NCBI GenBank assembly: GCA_964535015.1
Contig: CAZHRU010000003.1
Span: 1-64,000, forward strand
Length of the DNA: 64,000 nucleotides
Origin: CAZDUS01 sp964535015
GTDB taxonomy: Bacteria > Verrucomicrobiota > Kiritimatiellia > CAIKKV01 > CAITUY01
Direction of reading: 5' to 3'
Translations under genes and position numbers: made by a program
The notes under the pieces: generated by a model
Seen by the model: only the letters and a program-made list of their open reading frames with translations
Database searches by the model: none
Told to the model about the DNA's origin: nothing
Shown here: positions 1 to 9,527 of the stretch, piece by piece
How positions within the stretch are numbered: position 1 is the first letter of the stretch
How the letters are laid out: every line of letters starts with the position of its first letter

Positions 1-1
1 C

Positions 2-43
2 GAAGTGGATCGGCTGGTGGAGAAGATCCGGACGATGCCATGA
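2..43 (+). CDS. C-terminal tail of an unidentified gene (partial)
   Basis: Reading from base 2, one frame stays open for 13 codons and ends in TGA at 41-43, giving the tail EVDRLVEKIRTMP. The charged, helical composition fits the last helix of a small regulatory domain, for example a receiver, but that is only a guess. The other frames run on into the repeat-rich spacer. The gene begins upstream of the window, so its product cannot be named. Confidence 0.4.
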   Translation, partial: EVDRLVEKIRTMP

Positions 44-69
44 GTAAGAGTAATTGTTATTTACGGTCT

Positions 70-119
70 GACCCCGTCGGGGGCGACCCCGTCGGGGGCG
101 GGGTGACCCCGTCGGGGGC
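70..119. repeat. Three near-tandem copies of a 15-base GC-rich unit
   Basis: The unit GACCCCGTCGGGGGC occurs at 70-84, 85-99 and 105-119. Each copy contains the self-complementary core CCCCGTCGGGG, so each could form a small hairpin. It lies just after the partial gene end and may act as a 3' stabiliser or terminator. No T-run follows. Confidence 0.7.
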
Positions 120-278
120 GGGGGCGCGAACTCAATACGGGGATTGACAGGAAACTAACTCGCAAAGGTCGGTTCCAAAGATTAATGGTCCTGGGGCTTT
201 GCTGTTATCACCGGCAATAACAACAACCGGTGACTATGTGGCCGCAGAGCAGATGATCCGAAACGGGCCGAACTGTGG

Positions 279-391
279 CGGAATCCGAAGGGATTCCGCT
301 ACGGTGGGGTCGGGATCAGAATGGATCGTGCTGTGCTGTTCGTCGGAATCCGAAGGGATTCCGCTACGGTGGGATTGGGATCAGAATCTTC
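279..391. repeat. Duplicated palindromic repeat (family A)
   Basis: The 20-base palindrome CGGAATCCGAAGGGATTCCG followed by CTACGGTGGG occurs twice, at 279-308 and 344-373. Flanking sequence is also duplicated (a GGGATCAGAAT stretch follows both). Related palindromes lie at 46865-46922 and 49403-49460. The second copy abuts the 3' end of the minus-strand gene ending at 390, so it may serve as a transcript end. The rest of bases 120-278 shows no gene I can support. Confidence 0.8.
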
Positions 392-1841
392 AGTCTGCGA
401 ACACGTAGAGGATCATCTTGCGTTGCAGGAGTGGAGCGACAAAGTTCCGCAAGACGCCATAGGGGAGATCCGGCGTGGTAAAGATGAGCGCGACGGCGGG
501 CGCCTCGTGTTTGAGCAGGAGGTCGGGTAGCGCGTTCGGACCCGGGGCGGGGTGGCGGGTTTCCTTGAAGGTCGAGGGTTTGCCGTCGTCGCTCCACTGT
601 TCCTCGACATGGACGAGTTCCCCGGTGACGCCCGTCTTGGAGGCGGTCAGGAAAAGTTCCCAGGGTTGAATGGGGCGTTTGGCGCGATCGCGATATTCTT
701 CATCCGGCAGGAATGTTTTGTAATAAGGGTGGCCGGGTGGAGCGGGTTCAATGCGAAGAGTGGCGTTGTTTTCCAAGGGTTCGATAAACAGGGCCAGGCG
801 GCGGACGGTGGCGAGGGGAAGGGCGTCATCGGGTTCAAGGGTGGTATGGAGGGTATTGCCTCCGGCGGTCAGGCGTGTCAGGCGGGTGGCGAGCGAGTCC
901 AGGCCGGCGCCCTGTTCCATGGAGGTGCCCCTGGAGATCGTCCATGGCACGGTGGTTTCCGGCAAGGCGGTGTTGGAGGATGAGCCGAGGTGCAGGGTGA
1001 GGTCGGTGACGCGGAGGTGTCCATCCTTGTATCGGGGTTCGAGGGTCACGGTGGCGAAAGCGGCGGCGGGAAGGGTTAGGTCGGGATTGGGGACGAGGAA
1101 GGTGTAGATTTCGCTTTGTGCGACGCGGCGGGGCACATCCAGAACGGTGGATCTTTCGTTATAGAGGGAAGCGATGCAGTTGGGGGTGTAGACTTCGGCG
1201 GCGTAGACGCGGTTGGTTGAGACGGCGGGGTCCGGCGGGGGGGCCCATTCGGATCCGGTGAAGAGGAAGCCTTCGTCGGGAATGGTTTTCCGGGTGCGGG
1301 TATCGGTGATGAGTTGGGAGACTGAGACTGTGCGGGTGATGTTGGATGAGCCGACGGGGTTGTCGTAGGTGAAGGTCATGTTGACGGGTTCGCCCCTGGG
1401 CCAGAACCGCATGGTGGCGGGGCTGACGGGTTTTCCGGCCGGCAGGCCGATGAATTCAAGGGCGGCGTGGATATCGCTGGGGGCGGCGAAGGATATCGCC
1501 AGGGCTTCATAGTCCTTGCCGCTGTTGGCGGCGATCAAGGGGAATTCCACGGGGTCGCCGGGGTTGAGTCGGATGGTTTCGGCGGTGATGCGAACGGTGC
1601 GGGTGGTTCGATCGGCCAGCAGGCCGGGGCGGAGCATCTTGGAGGGGTCGCGGCTGAAGGCGGCGAGGTTGCTGGCGTCCTGGGCGGCGGAGCGGGTTTT
1701 ATTCCGGGAGCGGGCGGTGTTTTCGGCGGGTTGGGGTGTTTCCATTCCGAATGGGGACGAAGGGGCGCGGTCCTGTTTATCGCCGGCGGAGGCCAGTGCG
1801 ATGGGCAGGGTGATGAGGAGCAGAGGCAGGAATGGTTTCAT
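390..1841 (-). CDS. Secreted hypothetical protein, possibly YdjY-like
   Basis: A 483-residue protein starting at 1841 with a clear Sec signal peptide (basic MK, a leucine-rich core, cleavage near ALASAG). The start was chosen for this signal; an upstream extension would bury it. The mature protein is beta-rich and opens with a disordered linker of about 60 residues. The middle contains FLFTGSEWAPPPD and, further on, VLDVPRRV, which faintly recalls YdjY-type periplasmic domains of planctomycetes. I could not confirm this by alignment. No catalytic motif is evident. It is divergent from the glycosyltransferase gene, with 97 bases between starts, so the two may share control. Function unknown. 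Confidence 0.8.
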   Translation of the reverse strand: MKPFLPLLLITLPIALASAGDKQDRAPSSPFGMETPQPAENTARSRNKTRSAAQDASNLAAFSRDPSKMLRPGLLADRTTRTVRITAETIRLNPGDPVEFPLIAANSGKDYEALAISFAAPSDIHAALEFIGLPAGKPVSPATMRFWPRGEPVNMTFTYDNPVGSSNITRTVSVSQLITDTRTRKTIPDEGFLFTGSEWAPPPDPAVSTNRVYAAEVYTPNCIASLYNERSTVLDVPRRVAQSEIYTFLVPNPDLTLPAAAFATVTLEPRYKDGHLRVTDLTLHLGSSSNTALPETTVPWTISRGTSMEQGAGLDSLATRLTRLTAGGNTLHTTLEPDDALPLATVRRLALFIEPLENNATLRIEPAPPGHPYYKTFLPDEEYRDRAKRPIQPWELFLTASKTGVTGELVHVEEQWSDDGKPSTFKETRHPAPGPNALPDLLLKHEAPAVALIFTTPDLPYGVLRNFVAPLLQRKMILYVFAD

Positions 1842-1852
1842 ACTGGGGCTAT

Positions 1853-1881
1853 TTGTATGACATTGTGGTTTGGGGTACAAT
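1853..1881 (+). promoter_or_regulatory. Candidate sigma-70 promoter for the glycosyltransferase operon
   Basis: TTGTAT at 1853-1858 and TACAAT at 1876-1881 are separated by exactly 17 bases. The -10 matches TATAAT at five of six positions; the -35 is weaker. It lies between the divergent starts at 1841 and 1939 and reads towards the glycosyltransferase. Confidence 0.4.
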
Positions 1882-1938
1882 GCAAAAACCTTGAATGAAG
1901 CGGCAGGGTTGCATACCATTCCCCGAAATTCAGGGGGA

Positions 1939-3576
1939 ATGCTCTTGTTTATGGACGTTTGGTTTTCCATCTGGCTGTTTTTCCGGTACTTCTTCTTTGT
2001 CCTGGCGGGGTTCTATCTGCTCAGCGGGTTGGACGACCTGATCGTTGACGCCATTTTCTATGTCCGGTTGTTCTTCCGGAAGGTTTTCCGGCGCGGGGTG
2101 ATCCGGCCGGTGACCCGGGCGCAACTGGATGCGGTGGAGGAGAAGCGGGTGGCCATTATTGTTCCGGCGTGGGATGAGTCCACTGTCATTGGCCGGATGT
2201 TGTTGAACACGATCAACACGGTGCATTATCGGAACTACCAGATCTTCGTGGGGACCTATCCGAACGACGAGGCCACCAAGTTGGAAGTGGAGAAGATCCG
2301 CGAGATTTATCCGAACATTCAGGTGGTGGTGACGCCAGCCGACGGGCCGACCAATAAGGCCGACTGCCTGAACTGGATTTTCCAGGGGATCAAGGTGTTT
2401 GAGAAGGATCATGATTGCCGTTTTGAGTTCTTTGTGTTTCACGATGCCGAGGATGTGATCCATCCGCTTTCCCTCAAGTACTACAATTTCCTGATGCCGC
2501 GGATTCCGTTCATCCAGGTGCCCGTCTTTCCGCTGGAGCAGGAGTGGTCCAACATGACGGTTGGCATGTATATGGACGAATTTGCGGAGAACCATACGAA
2601 GGACCTCCGGGTGCGGGAAGTGTTGGCGAAGGCGATACCCTCGGCGGGGGTGGGAACGGCGATGACCCGTGAGGCGATGGATTATCTTGCGGCGTTGCGG
2701 AACAACCAGTTGTTCGACATCCGGTCCCTGACCGAGGATTATGTGATGGGTCTGAGTCTCAAGGACATGCCGGGGCGCAAGATCCTGTTGCAGCAGGTGG
2801 TGGAGCGCGAGGTGAGGGAGACGGATTCGCTTGGGCGGCCTGTTGTCCGGCGGGTGAAGGAGCAATTGGCGACCCGCGAGTTCTTTCCTTCGACGTTTGC
2901 GACGGCGGTGCACCAGAAGTCGCGGTGGATCCTGGGGATTTCCTTGCAGGGGTGGAGTTTCGGGTGGACCGGGCGTCCCGGTTCGGATTACTGCCTGATG
3001 CGAGATCGCAAATCGTTACTGTCGAACCTATTGACGGTGGTGGGGTATGTGGTGGTTGTGTACTGGGGGTTGTCGGCCCTGATTGGGGCGATGAATCCCG
3101 CGTGGGCGGTGCCGCCGCTGGTTTCCGTCGAGGAGCCGGCCTACGTGGTGGTGCAGATGGTCATGGTGCTTTTCTTTTGGCGGTTATTCAATCGGGCGGT
3201 ATGCACCTGGCATGTGTACGGGCCGTTACAGGGGGTGCTGGCGGTGCCGCGGCTTTTCTATGGCAACTTCCTGAATTTTGCGGCAACATGGGTGGCGATC
3301 CGGCGGTATGTGGGCGCGCGTCTGGCGGGCAAGGTTCCGGAATGGGGTAAGACTGCGCATGCCTATCCGTCGGAGGAGCAACTGCGGACCTTCCGGCGCA
3401 AGTTGGGGGATCTTCTATTGGACCGGCGGTTGATTACGGCGGTACAGTTGGAGGCGGCCTTGGCCAGGCAGAAGGAATCCGGGGGGCGGTTGGGTGAGGT
3501 TCTGGTGGGGATGGGGGTCATCACGGCGGATGACCTTCAAGTAACCTTGAGTCATCAACAGGGACATGGAACATGA
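1939..3576 (+). CDS. Processive family 2 glycosyltransferase with C-terminal MshEN c-di-GMP-binding domain (NfrB-like)
   Basis: A 545-residue membrane protein. An N-terminal hydrophobic segment is followed by a GT2 catalytic domain with IIVPAWDE, an acidic motif DAED at 169-172, TED at 265-267 and QKSRW at 326-330 (the QxxRW signature of processive synthases). Further membrane segments lie at about 355-455. Residues 488 to 540 hold two tandem copies of the 24-residue MshEN pattern (KLGDLL...LEAALARQ, then RLGEVL...LQVTLSHQ), a known c-di-GMP-binding fold. Enterobacterial NfrB has the same GT2-MshEN layout and makes an exopolysaccharide when it binds c-di-GMP. The start at 1939 follows AGGGGGA closely; 1951 is an alternative. 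The stop overlaps the next gene as ATGA, implying translational coupling. Polymer and acceptor are unknown. Confidence 0.88.
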   Translation: MLLFMDVWFSIWLFFRYFFFVLAGFYLLSGLDDLIVDAIFYVRLFFRKVFRRGVIRPVTRAQLDAVEEKRVAIIVPAWDESTVIGRMLLNTINTVHYRNYQIFVGTYPNDEATKLEVEKIREIYPNIQVVVTPADGPTNKADCLNWIFQGIKVFEKDHDCRFEFFVFHDAEDVIHPLSLKYYNFLMPRIPFIQVPVFPLEQEWSNMTVGMYMDEFAENHTKDLRVREVLAKAIPSAGVGTAMTREAMDYLAALRNNQLFDIRSLTEDYVMGLSLKDMPGRKILLQQVVEREVRETDSLGRPVVRRVKEQLATREFFPSTFATAVHQKSRWILGISLQGWSFGWTGRPGSDYCLMRDRKSLLSNLLTVVGYVVVVYWGLSALIGAMNPAWAVPPLVSVEEPAYVVVQMVMVLFFWRLFNRAVCTWHVYGPLQGVLAVPRLFYGNFLNFAATWVAIRRYVGARLAGKVPEWGKTAHAYPSEEQLRTFRRKLGDLLLDRRLITAVQLEAALARQKESGGRLGEVLVGMGVITADDLQVTLSHQQGHGT

Positions 3577-6101
3577 CCGACGTGGACGCAAAGAAGAATC
3601 TGGCGGGCATCCGTGTACTGGTGGTGGATGATGACGATCCCATCCGGACCCTGGTGCACCGGGTACTTTCGGCCCAAGGGTGTGCTGTCGAGGAGGCGGG
3701 GAACGGTCGGGTGGCGTTGCAGATTCTGTTGCGACAGGACTTTGATGTGGTGGTGGTGGACCTGCGCATGCAGGAAATGGACGGTATTACCTTTGTCCAG
3801 GAGGCCCGGCATATCTGGCCTTGGCTGGGATTTATCATCATGACGGGGTACGTGGATGACGTATCGTCCGAGAAGGCCGCCAGTCTGGGCATCACGCGTA
3901 TTTTGCAGAAGCCGCTGAGTCCGCAGGTGTTGCGGGCGAGTGTACTGGAGGAGTTTCAGGCCAGGCGAGGGAAGTTGGGCGGGCAGGCTGCCGGGTTTGA
4001 GCAGCACCAGCGCCAACTGCGTATTTTGGGGCACCTGACGGAAGCGGCGCTGGCCTCATCGTCGTTCGTCGAGGCGTTGCGCGAATTAAGCGACGGTCTG
4101 GCTGAATTGCTTTCGTGTGATGTGGCGGGGTTGCTCGGTTTTTCGGAGGGCCAGAAGATCCTGGTCCTGAGCGCGCAGAAGAAGGTGACCGAGGAGTTTC
4201 TGCGCCAGGCCGAGAGCGAGGTGATCAGCCGGTACAACTCGCTTAGCGGTCAGCAGTTACAACGAACCGACTTGCGGATTCAATGGGAGGGGGAGCCGGT
4301 GACGGCGGACGGGGCCCCGGTCCCCGATCGGATGCTGGTCATTCCGATCCTGGTTGGCAATGAAGTCAAGGGGGTGCTGTTGCTGGCGGCGGCGGCGGCC
4401 GAAGCCTTTGCCGAGACGGACATCGCCTTCATGTATCACACCGCCAATCTGCTTTCGGCGATTCTTTCGGCGGTCAACCGGATCCGTCAGATGGCGGTAC
4501 ATGATGCGTTGACGGGGTTGCACAACCGGGCGCACCTTGAGGAGCAGTTGGAGCGGGCCTGGTCCCTGGCCCGGCGGCATGGTCACCACATGGCGGTCAT
4601 GATCATGGATTTGGACTACTTCAAGACCTTCAACGACAGTCACGGGCACATGGTGGGGGACCGGTTGCTGAAGGAGTTTGCCGATATCCTGAAGCGGTCG
4701 GCACGAACGACGGATGTGGTGGCCCGGTATGGGGGTGATGAGTTTGTCATCATGTTGCCGGAGACTGATTTGCCGGCGGGCCTGATGTTGGGGAACCGCG
4801 TGTTAAAGCTGGTGAGCGAGCATGTATTCTGTGCCGATTCGCTGGGGTTGAAGTTGACGGCCTCGATCGGGGTGGCCACCAGTCTGGATGTTGACCCGGA
4901 GGCGCGCGCGTCCGAGATGTTGCGTCTTGCCGATATTGCGTTGTATGACGCGAAACGTGAGGGGCGCAACTGTGTCCGGTTGTGGTCGGCGGGGAGGGGG
5001 GGGCGGGAAACGCAGGCGCCCGAGGGGGGGGCGGAAGGACGGGACAAGCCGGGACAGGGGCGAATTCTTCTGGTGGACGACGACTTGGCGATCCTGGAGG
5101 TGGTGTCGAGCATGCTGGGGAGCGCTGGTTACACGGTTGATGCGGAATCCTCATCGTCGGAGGCTTTTCGCCGGTTGGAGGAGAGCGTCGGGGTTTATGA
5201 CGTGGTTTTGACGGACCTGCTGATGCCGGACGTGGATGGCCTGCAGATTCTGGACCGGGTTCGCATGATTGATACGTTGGCGATGCCGATTGTGATGACG
5301 GGGCAGGCCACCAAGGATACAGCGGTGTCCAGTTTGCGGCACGGGGCGTTTGAGTTCATCGAGAAGCCGATCAGAAAGGGTGAACTACTGGCGGTGGTGG
5401 AGCGCGCCCGCGAGTACAGGCGGCTCAGGGTGGAGAACGACCGTTACCGGATCAGGCTGGAGGACATGGTTCGCCAGAAGAGCAGTGAGTTGGTTGATGC
5501 GCTGGAGCGGGTCAAGCACTCGCATGAGTTCACGTTGCTGGCGCTGGCCAGTCTGTTGGATGCGCGGGAACAGGCGACGGGGCGGCACAGTCTGCGGGTA
5601 CGGGACTTGGCGTGTGTGCTGGGGCAGGAGATGGGGATGACGGAGCACGAATTGAACACGTTGAGGCAGGGCGCCTTGTTGCACGATATCGGCAAGATCG
5701 CCGTGCCCGATGCCATTCTTCTCAAGCCGGGGCCGCTGACGGAGGAGGAGTGGAAAGTGATGAAGACGCACTCGGAGGTCGGGTACAACATCCTCAAGAT
5801 CAGTCCGTACATGCAGGAGGTGGCCGATCTGGTGTACTCGCATCAGGAGCGGTATGACGGGACGGGGTATCCGCGGGGATTGAAAGGCGATGCCATTGCG
5901 CTCACGGCGCGGCTGTTTGCGGTGGTGGATGCGTATGACGCGATGCGGTCGCATCGGCCTTACCGCCGGGCCATGACTTCGGTCCGGGCGGTGGAGGAGT
6001 TAAAGCGGAATGCCGGGACCCAGTTTGATCCGGCGGTGGTGGCGGCCTTTCTGCAGTGCGAGCATGCCATTGAAGCGGTGGGCCGCTGGGTGCCGGACTG
6101 A
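3573..6101 (+). CDS. Multidomain c-di-GMP enzyme: receiver-GAF-GGDEF-receiver-HD-GYP
   Basis: An 842-residue soluble protein. Receiver 1 (about 12-130) has phospho-acceptor Asp63. A GAF-like region follows (about 145-300). The GGDEF cyclase domain carries an intact GGDEF at 387-391 and an RxxD inhibitory site (RTTD, 378-381) five residues upstream. Receiver 2 (about 495-615) has Asp548. The C-terminal HD-GYP phosphodiesterase domain has HDIGK at 704-708 and DGTGYP at 762-767. Both making and breaking of c-di-GMP therefore look possible, each next to its own receiver. The start overlaps the glycosyltransferase stop, so synthase and second-messenger enzyme are co-produced. The partner kinase is not encoded in the operon; kinases at 7521-12022 and 16104-17300 are candidates. 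Confidence 0.93.
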   Translation: MTDVDAKKNLAGIRVLVVDDDDPIRTLVHRVLSAQGCAVEEAGNGRVALQILLRQDFDVVVVDLRMQEMDGITFVQEARHIWPWLGFIIMTGYVDDVSSEKAASLGITRILQKPLSPQVLRASVLEEFQARRGKLGGQAAGFEQHQRQLRILGHLTEAALASSSFVEALRELSDGLAELLSCDVAGLLGFSEGQKILVLSAQKKVTEEFLRQAESEVISRYNSLSGQQLQRTDLRIQWEGEPVTADGAPVPDRMLVIPILVGNEVKGVLLLAAAAAEAFAETDIAFMYHTANLLSAILSAVNRIRQMAVHDALTGLHNRAHLEEQLERAWSLARRHGHHMAVMIMDLDYFKTFNDSHGHMVGDRLLKEFADILKRSARTTDVVARYGGDEFVIMLPETDLPAGLMLGNRVLKLVSEHVFCADSLGLKLTASIGVATSLDVDPEARASEMLRLADIALYDAKREGRNCVRLWSAGRGGRETQAPEGGAEGRDKPGQGRILLVDDDLAILEVVSSMLGSAGYTVDAESSSSEAFRRLEESVGVYDVVLTDLLMPDVDGLQILDRVRMIDTLAMPIVMTGQATKDTAVSSLRHGAFEFIEKPIRKGELLAVVERAREYRRLRVENDRYRIRLEDMVRQKSSELVDALERVKHSHEFTLLALASLLDAREQATGRHSLRVRDLACVLGQEMGMTEHELNTLRQGALLHDIGKIAVPDAILLKPGPLTEEEWKVMKTHSEVGYNILKISPYMQEVADLVYSHQERYDGTGYPRGLKGDAIALTARLFAVVDAYDAMRSHRPYRRAMTSVRAVEELKRNAGTQFDPAVVAAFLQCEHAIEAVGRWVPD

Positions 6102-6123
6102 GGCGTTGTGTTGTGTCGGCGGG

Positions 6124-7524
6124 TTATCCGGGTTCACCAGCCTGTTCCACTTCCGCGGCGCGGATATTCAACAAGCGCATGCGGTAGTTGAGGATTCTCC
6201 TTGTGGTACCCAGGAGTTTTGCCGCGCGGGTCTGGACCCCCTTGGTTTGCCGGAGCGCGTCGAGGACCAGGCGTCGTTCGAAGGCGTTGACGGCATCTTC
6301 AAGCGAGGTGCCGGCCGGCACGGACTGGTGAGGGGTGACGGGTGTGATGGGGGCGGTCCGCCGCAACGGGTCCGGGAGATCATCGGCGGTGATCTGGGTT
6401 TCGCCGGCGTGCAGGACCAGCATCCGTTCTATGAGGTTACGCAACTCGCGGACGTTACCCGGCCAGGGGTATTGTTGCAGGATGGCGAGGGCATCGGGGG
6501 TAAAGCCGGCGACCTTGACGTGCATGGACCGGCGGAAGGATTCCAGGAAATACTTTGCCAACCGGGGAATGTCGTCCTGGCGTTCACGCAGGGGCGGAAG
6601 GCGGATGGGGACTACATTCAGCCGATAGAAGAGGTCGTCGCGGAATTTCCGGAGGCGGACTTCCTCGGTGAGGTCCCGTGCGGTGGCGGCCACGATGCGC
6701 GCGTTGGTGCGGATGATCTGGGTGCCGCCGACGCGCATATATTCCCGTTCCTGCAACACGCGCAGTAACTTCACCTGGGTTGAGAGGGACATTTCGCCGA
6801 CTTCATCGAAGAAGATGGTTCCCTGACCGGCGAGATCAAAGCGACCGGACTTGCGGGTGTCGGCGCCGGTGAAGGCTCCTTTTTCATGTCCGAACAGTTC
6901 GCTTTCGAGGAGGGTTTCGGGCAGGGCGGCGCAATGAACGGGGATGAAGGGTTCATCGTGCCGGTTGGCGAGTGCATGGAGGCGGCGGGCGATCAACTCC
7001 TTGCCGGTACCGCTCTCGCCGGTGATCAGGACGGTGGCATCGGTATCGGCGGCCTTGGCGACATCCGCCATGGCGGCCAGGAATGAGGGGGATTCGCCGA
7101 CGAGGGCGCTGACGGGGAATTCCTGTTCCACCTCTTTCTGCAGGGTTTCGACACGGCGCCGCAAGGCGCTGGTTTCCAGGACACGGGCCACGATGCGGCG
7201 AATCTCGTCCACATCGAAGGGTTTGACCACGAAATCGTAGGCGCCAGCCTTCATGGCCTCGACCACGGGGCGGACGGAGGCCGAGGCGCTGACCATGACG
7301 CAGGGCAATTCCGGGTAGAGGTGCTGGATCTCCTTCAGGAGCGTGATGCCGTCCTTTTCGGGCATGAGCACATCCAGCAGAACGAGATCGACCGACTGGG
7401 TTTCCAGAGTTTTGGAGGCGGCGGCCGCGTGTTCGGCCAGGGTGAGGTGGTAGGAGCGGGCGAAGACTTGCCGGAGGGATTCACGGCTGCCGCGGTCATC
7501 ATCGACAATCAGGATGCGTTTCAT
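6124..7524 (-). CDS. NtrC-family sigma-54-dependent response regulator
   Basis: A 466-residue activator with three domains: a receiver (1-120, DDD at 8-10, phospho-acceptor Asp51), a sigma-54 AAA+ domain (about 138-370) with Walker A GESGTGKE at 169-176 and the sigma-54 loop GAFTGA at 216-221, and a C-terminal Fis-type helix-turn-helix (about 425-460). All parts needed for activation are present. Its start overlaps the upstream kinase stop by four bases (7521-7524), making it the last gene of a four-gene coupled operon. Layout and neighbours resemble PrsR of exosortase/PEP-CTERM systems, but no exosortase is in the window. A likely target is the sigma-54 promoter at 14771. Confidence 0.95.
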   Translation of the reverse strand: MKRILIVDDDRGSRESLRQVFARSYHLTLAEHAAAASKTLETQSVDLVLLDVLMPEKDGITLLKEIQHLYPELPCVMVSASASVRPVVEAMKAGAYDFVVKPFDVDEIRRIVARVLETSALRRRVETLQKEVEQEFPVSALVGESPSFLAAMADVAKAADTDATVLITGESGTGKELIARRLHALANRHDEPFIPVHCAALPETLLESELFGHEKGAFTGADTRKSGRFDLAGQGTIFFDEVGEMSLSTQVKLLRVLQEREYMRVGGTQIIRTNARIVAATARDLTEEVRLRKFRDDLFYRLNVVPIRLPPLRERQDDIPRLAKYFLESFRRSMHVKVAGFTPDALAILQQYPWPGNVRELRNLIERMLVLHAGETQITADDLPDPLRRTAPITPVTPHQSVPAGTSLEDAVNAFERRLVLDALRQTKGVQTRAAKLLGTTRRILNYRMRLLNIRAAEVEQAGEPG

Positions 7525-9527
7525 GGTGGTGGCCCTCCTCCTTCAATAGCCGGAAGGCGCACGGTGACACAGGTTCCGAGTTCGTTCGAGTGAATGGCGA
7601 TCTGGCCGTTATGGTCAAGGATGGTGCGTTGTGCGACGGGGAGGCCGAGGCCGATTCCGCGTGCCTTGGTGGTGTAGAAGGGGGAGAAGACCTTGCTGAG
7701 GTGATCGGCGGGGATGCCCGGGCCGTTATCCTTGACGACAAGGACCACGGTGGGTTGGAGGGGGTCGTCCTGTTGGGCATGCAGGAGGAGGGACAGTTCG
7801 GGACGGGGTTGGTTGGCCAGGGCCTCGATGGCATTGCGGATGAGGTGCTGGAAGGCTTCACCAAGGGCGCGGGCGTCGCCGTTCACCTTGGGAATGGGGG
7901 TATCGGCTGAGATTCGCGTATGGAGGGCCTCGCGTTGTGCGGGCGTGAGGAGCGAGGCGAGGGAGGTCTCCACAATGGCGGCGATGTTCAGAGGTGATGG
8001 ATGGAGGGGTGGGGGGTGCGCGTAGTCGTTGATCTGATTGATAATGGCGTTCAGGCGGTCCACTTCCAAAGAGACGAGGTCGCTGAACTCGGCCCGGAAT
8101 TCCTTGTCGTCGTACCGTTCCGGCAGCAATTGGGCAAAGGTTTTGATGGTGACCAGAGGGTTGCGGACCTCGTGTGACATTCCGGCGGCCAGTTCGGCCC
8201 AGAAGGTGGCGCGTTCGAGCCGTTCTGTTTTTTCCAGGAGGATTGCCTGATCGGTCACGTCCTGGATGATGGCCAGGGCGCCCAGGCAGAGGGCGCGGTT
8301 GATCAGGCGTTCTGTCCGGACGATCAGGCTGCGACGGGTGGATGGATCAATCCAGGACGCATTGCCGGGGACCCCATTTTCGCCCAGGGTGCGCCGGAAG
8401 ATATCGGCCAGACGACCGTCGACGGCCTCAATGGGGTGGCCGGTGGCGGATTCGGCGTTGCCGCCGATCATGTCACGGGCGGCTTGATTGCACCAACGGA
8501 CGATGCCATCGGCGTCCACGGCGATGATGCCGGAGGGGAGGGCATGGAGGAGGGTTTCGGCCAGTGTTTTCTGAAGTGTGACCTCCTCAAGGAGCAGGGC
8601 GTTCTCAAGCGTTGTGGAGACGCAGTCGGCGAGGGCGATCAGGTTTTCGACACGGGTATTGTCGAAGGGGGCCCCGGTGGAGAGGTGGCCGACGTGGATC
8701 CAGCCGAGGAGTCGGTCGCGGGATTGGAGAGGAACGAGGGCCTCGGCGCCCAGTTGATCCAGTGTCTGAGCGAGAACGAGGCGGGTGGTGGGGTCCTCGG
8801 TGAGGTTCAGGTTGGAACGGGTGATGGCGTGGGCCCGGAGTTTCAGCCAGCGGACGAGCGGGTGGTTGGCATCGAATTCCAGTCCGGCGGTGTTTTCCAT
8901 GCAGCGGACATTTGCCCTGAGTCGGTAGTATTCGCCGTCGCGGGTGCGGCAGAAGATGCCTACGCGCGCCACCTTCAGGGTGCCGGCGGTTTCATCGGCG
9001 AGACGGTGCAGGAGGGAGTCCACATTGCTGAACTGACGGAGTGCGGAGGAGAAATCGCTGACCGTGAGGCAGGCCGGGCGGGTATCGGCGTTGCGGGTGG
9101 TGTCGGAGTTTATGATGGCGGACAGGCGGGCGGTATCGGCCCGCAGGCGGCGATTATCCTCGGCGGTGGACAGATGAGTCAAGGCGCGTTCAACCAGAGA
9201 GGAGATTCGGCGGTAGTCCGCCTCGGCGTCCTCCACGGCATAGAGTCCCATTCCCTGTGCGGCGAGCATGGGGTCGCTGCCGGGGACGCCAAAGGCGATG
9301 ATCAGGCCGTGGGGCCAGGAGGCGGTCAGGTGGTGGAGTTGGTCGAAAACGCCGGGGGACTGGAGATCCATCAGTAGGAGGCAGGCGGGCAGGCGGTCGA
9401 GTTCGGCGGACAGTTCATGTGGTGAGGACACGGGTTGCACCGAGACGATGCCGTCCAATCCCGCGCACAGGCGTTGAGCCCATGTGTCGGAATTACTGCA
9501 AAGCAGACAGGTTAGGGGTGATTTCAT
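7521..9527 (-). CDS. Soluble sensor histidine kinase with GAF and PAS domains
   Basis: A 668-residue cytoplasmic kinase without membrane segments. The N-terminal 130 residues look like a degenerate receiver (a LLMDL strand but no paired acidic pocket). A GAF-like domain follows at about 155-330, a PAS-like domain at 340-450, then a HisKA dimerisation helix with MSHEVRNPL and an ATPase domain with DNGPGIP and GIGLGLPV. Its dimerisation helix is very like that of the adjacent membrane kinase (both have VxIKTFxQLLPERxDD), suggesting duplication and possible cross-phosphorylation. It overlaps both neighbours by four bases and probably feeds the sigma-54 regulator downstream. Confidence 0.92.
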   Translation of the reverse strand: MKSPLTCLLCSNSDTWAQRLCAGLDGIVSVQPVSSPHELSAELDRLPACLLLMDLQSPGVFDQLHHLTASWPHGLIIAFGVPGSDPMLAAQGMGLYAVEDAEADYRRISSLVERALTHLSTAEDNRRLRADTARLSAIINSDTTRNADTRPACLTVSDFSSALRQFSNVDSLLHRLADETAGTLKVARVGIFCRTRDGEYYRLRANVRCMENTAGLEFDANHPLVRWLKLRAHAITRSNLNLTEDPTTRLVLAQTLDQLGAEALVPLQSRDRLLGWIHVGHLSTGAPFDNTRVENLIALADCVSTTLENALLLEEVTLQKTLAETLLHALPSGIIAVDADGIVRWCNQAARDMIGGNAESATGHPIEAVDGRLADIFRRTLGENGVPGNASWIDPSTRRSLIVRTERLINRALCLGALAIIQDVTDQAILLEKTERLERATFWAELAAGMSHEVRNPLVTIKTFAQLLPERYDDKEFRAEFSDLVSLEVDRLNAIINQINDYAHPPPLHPSPLNIAAIVETSLASLLTPAQREALHTRISADTPIPKVNGDARALGEAFQHLIRNAIEALANQPRPELSLLLHAQQDDPLQPTVVLVVKDNGPGIPADHLSKVFSPFYTTKARGIGLGLPVAQRTILDHNGQIAIHSNELGTCVTVRLPAIEGGGPPP

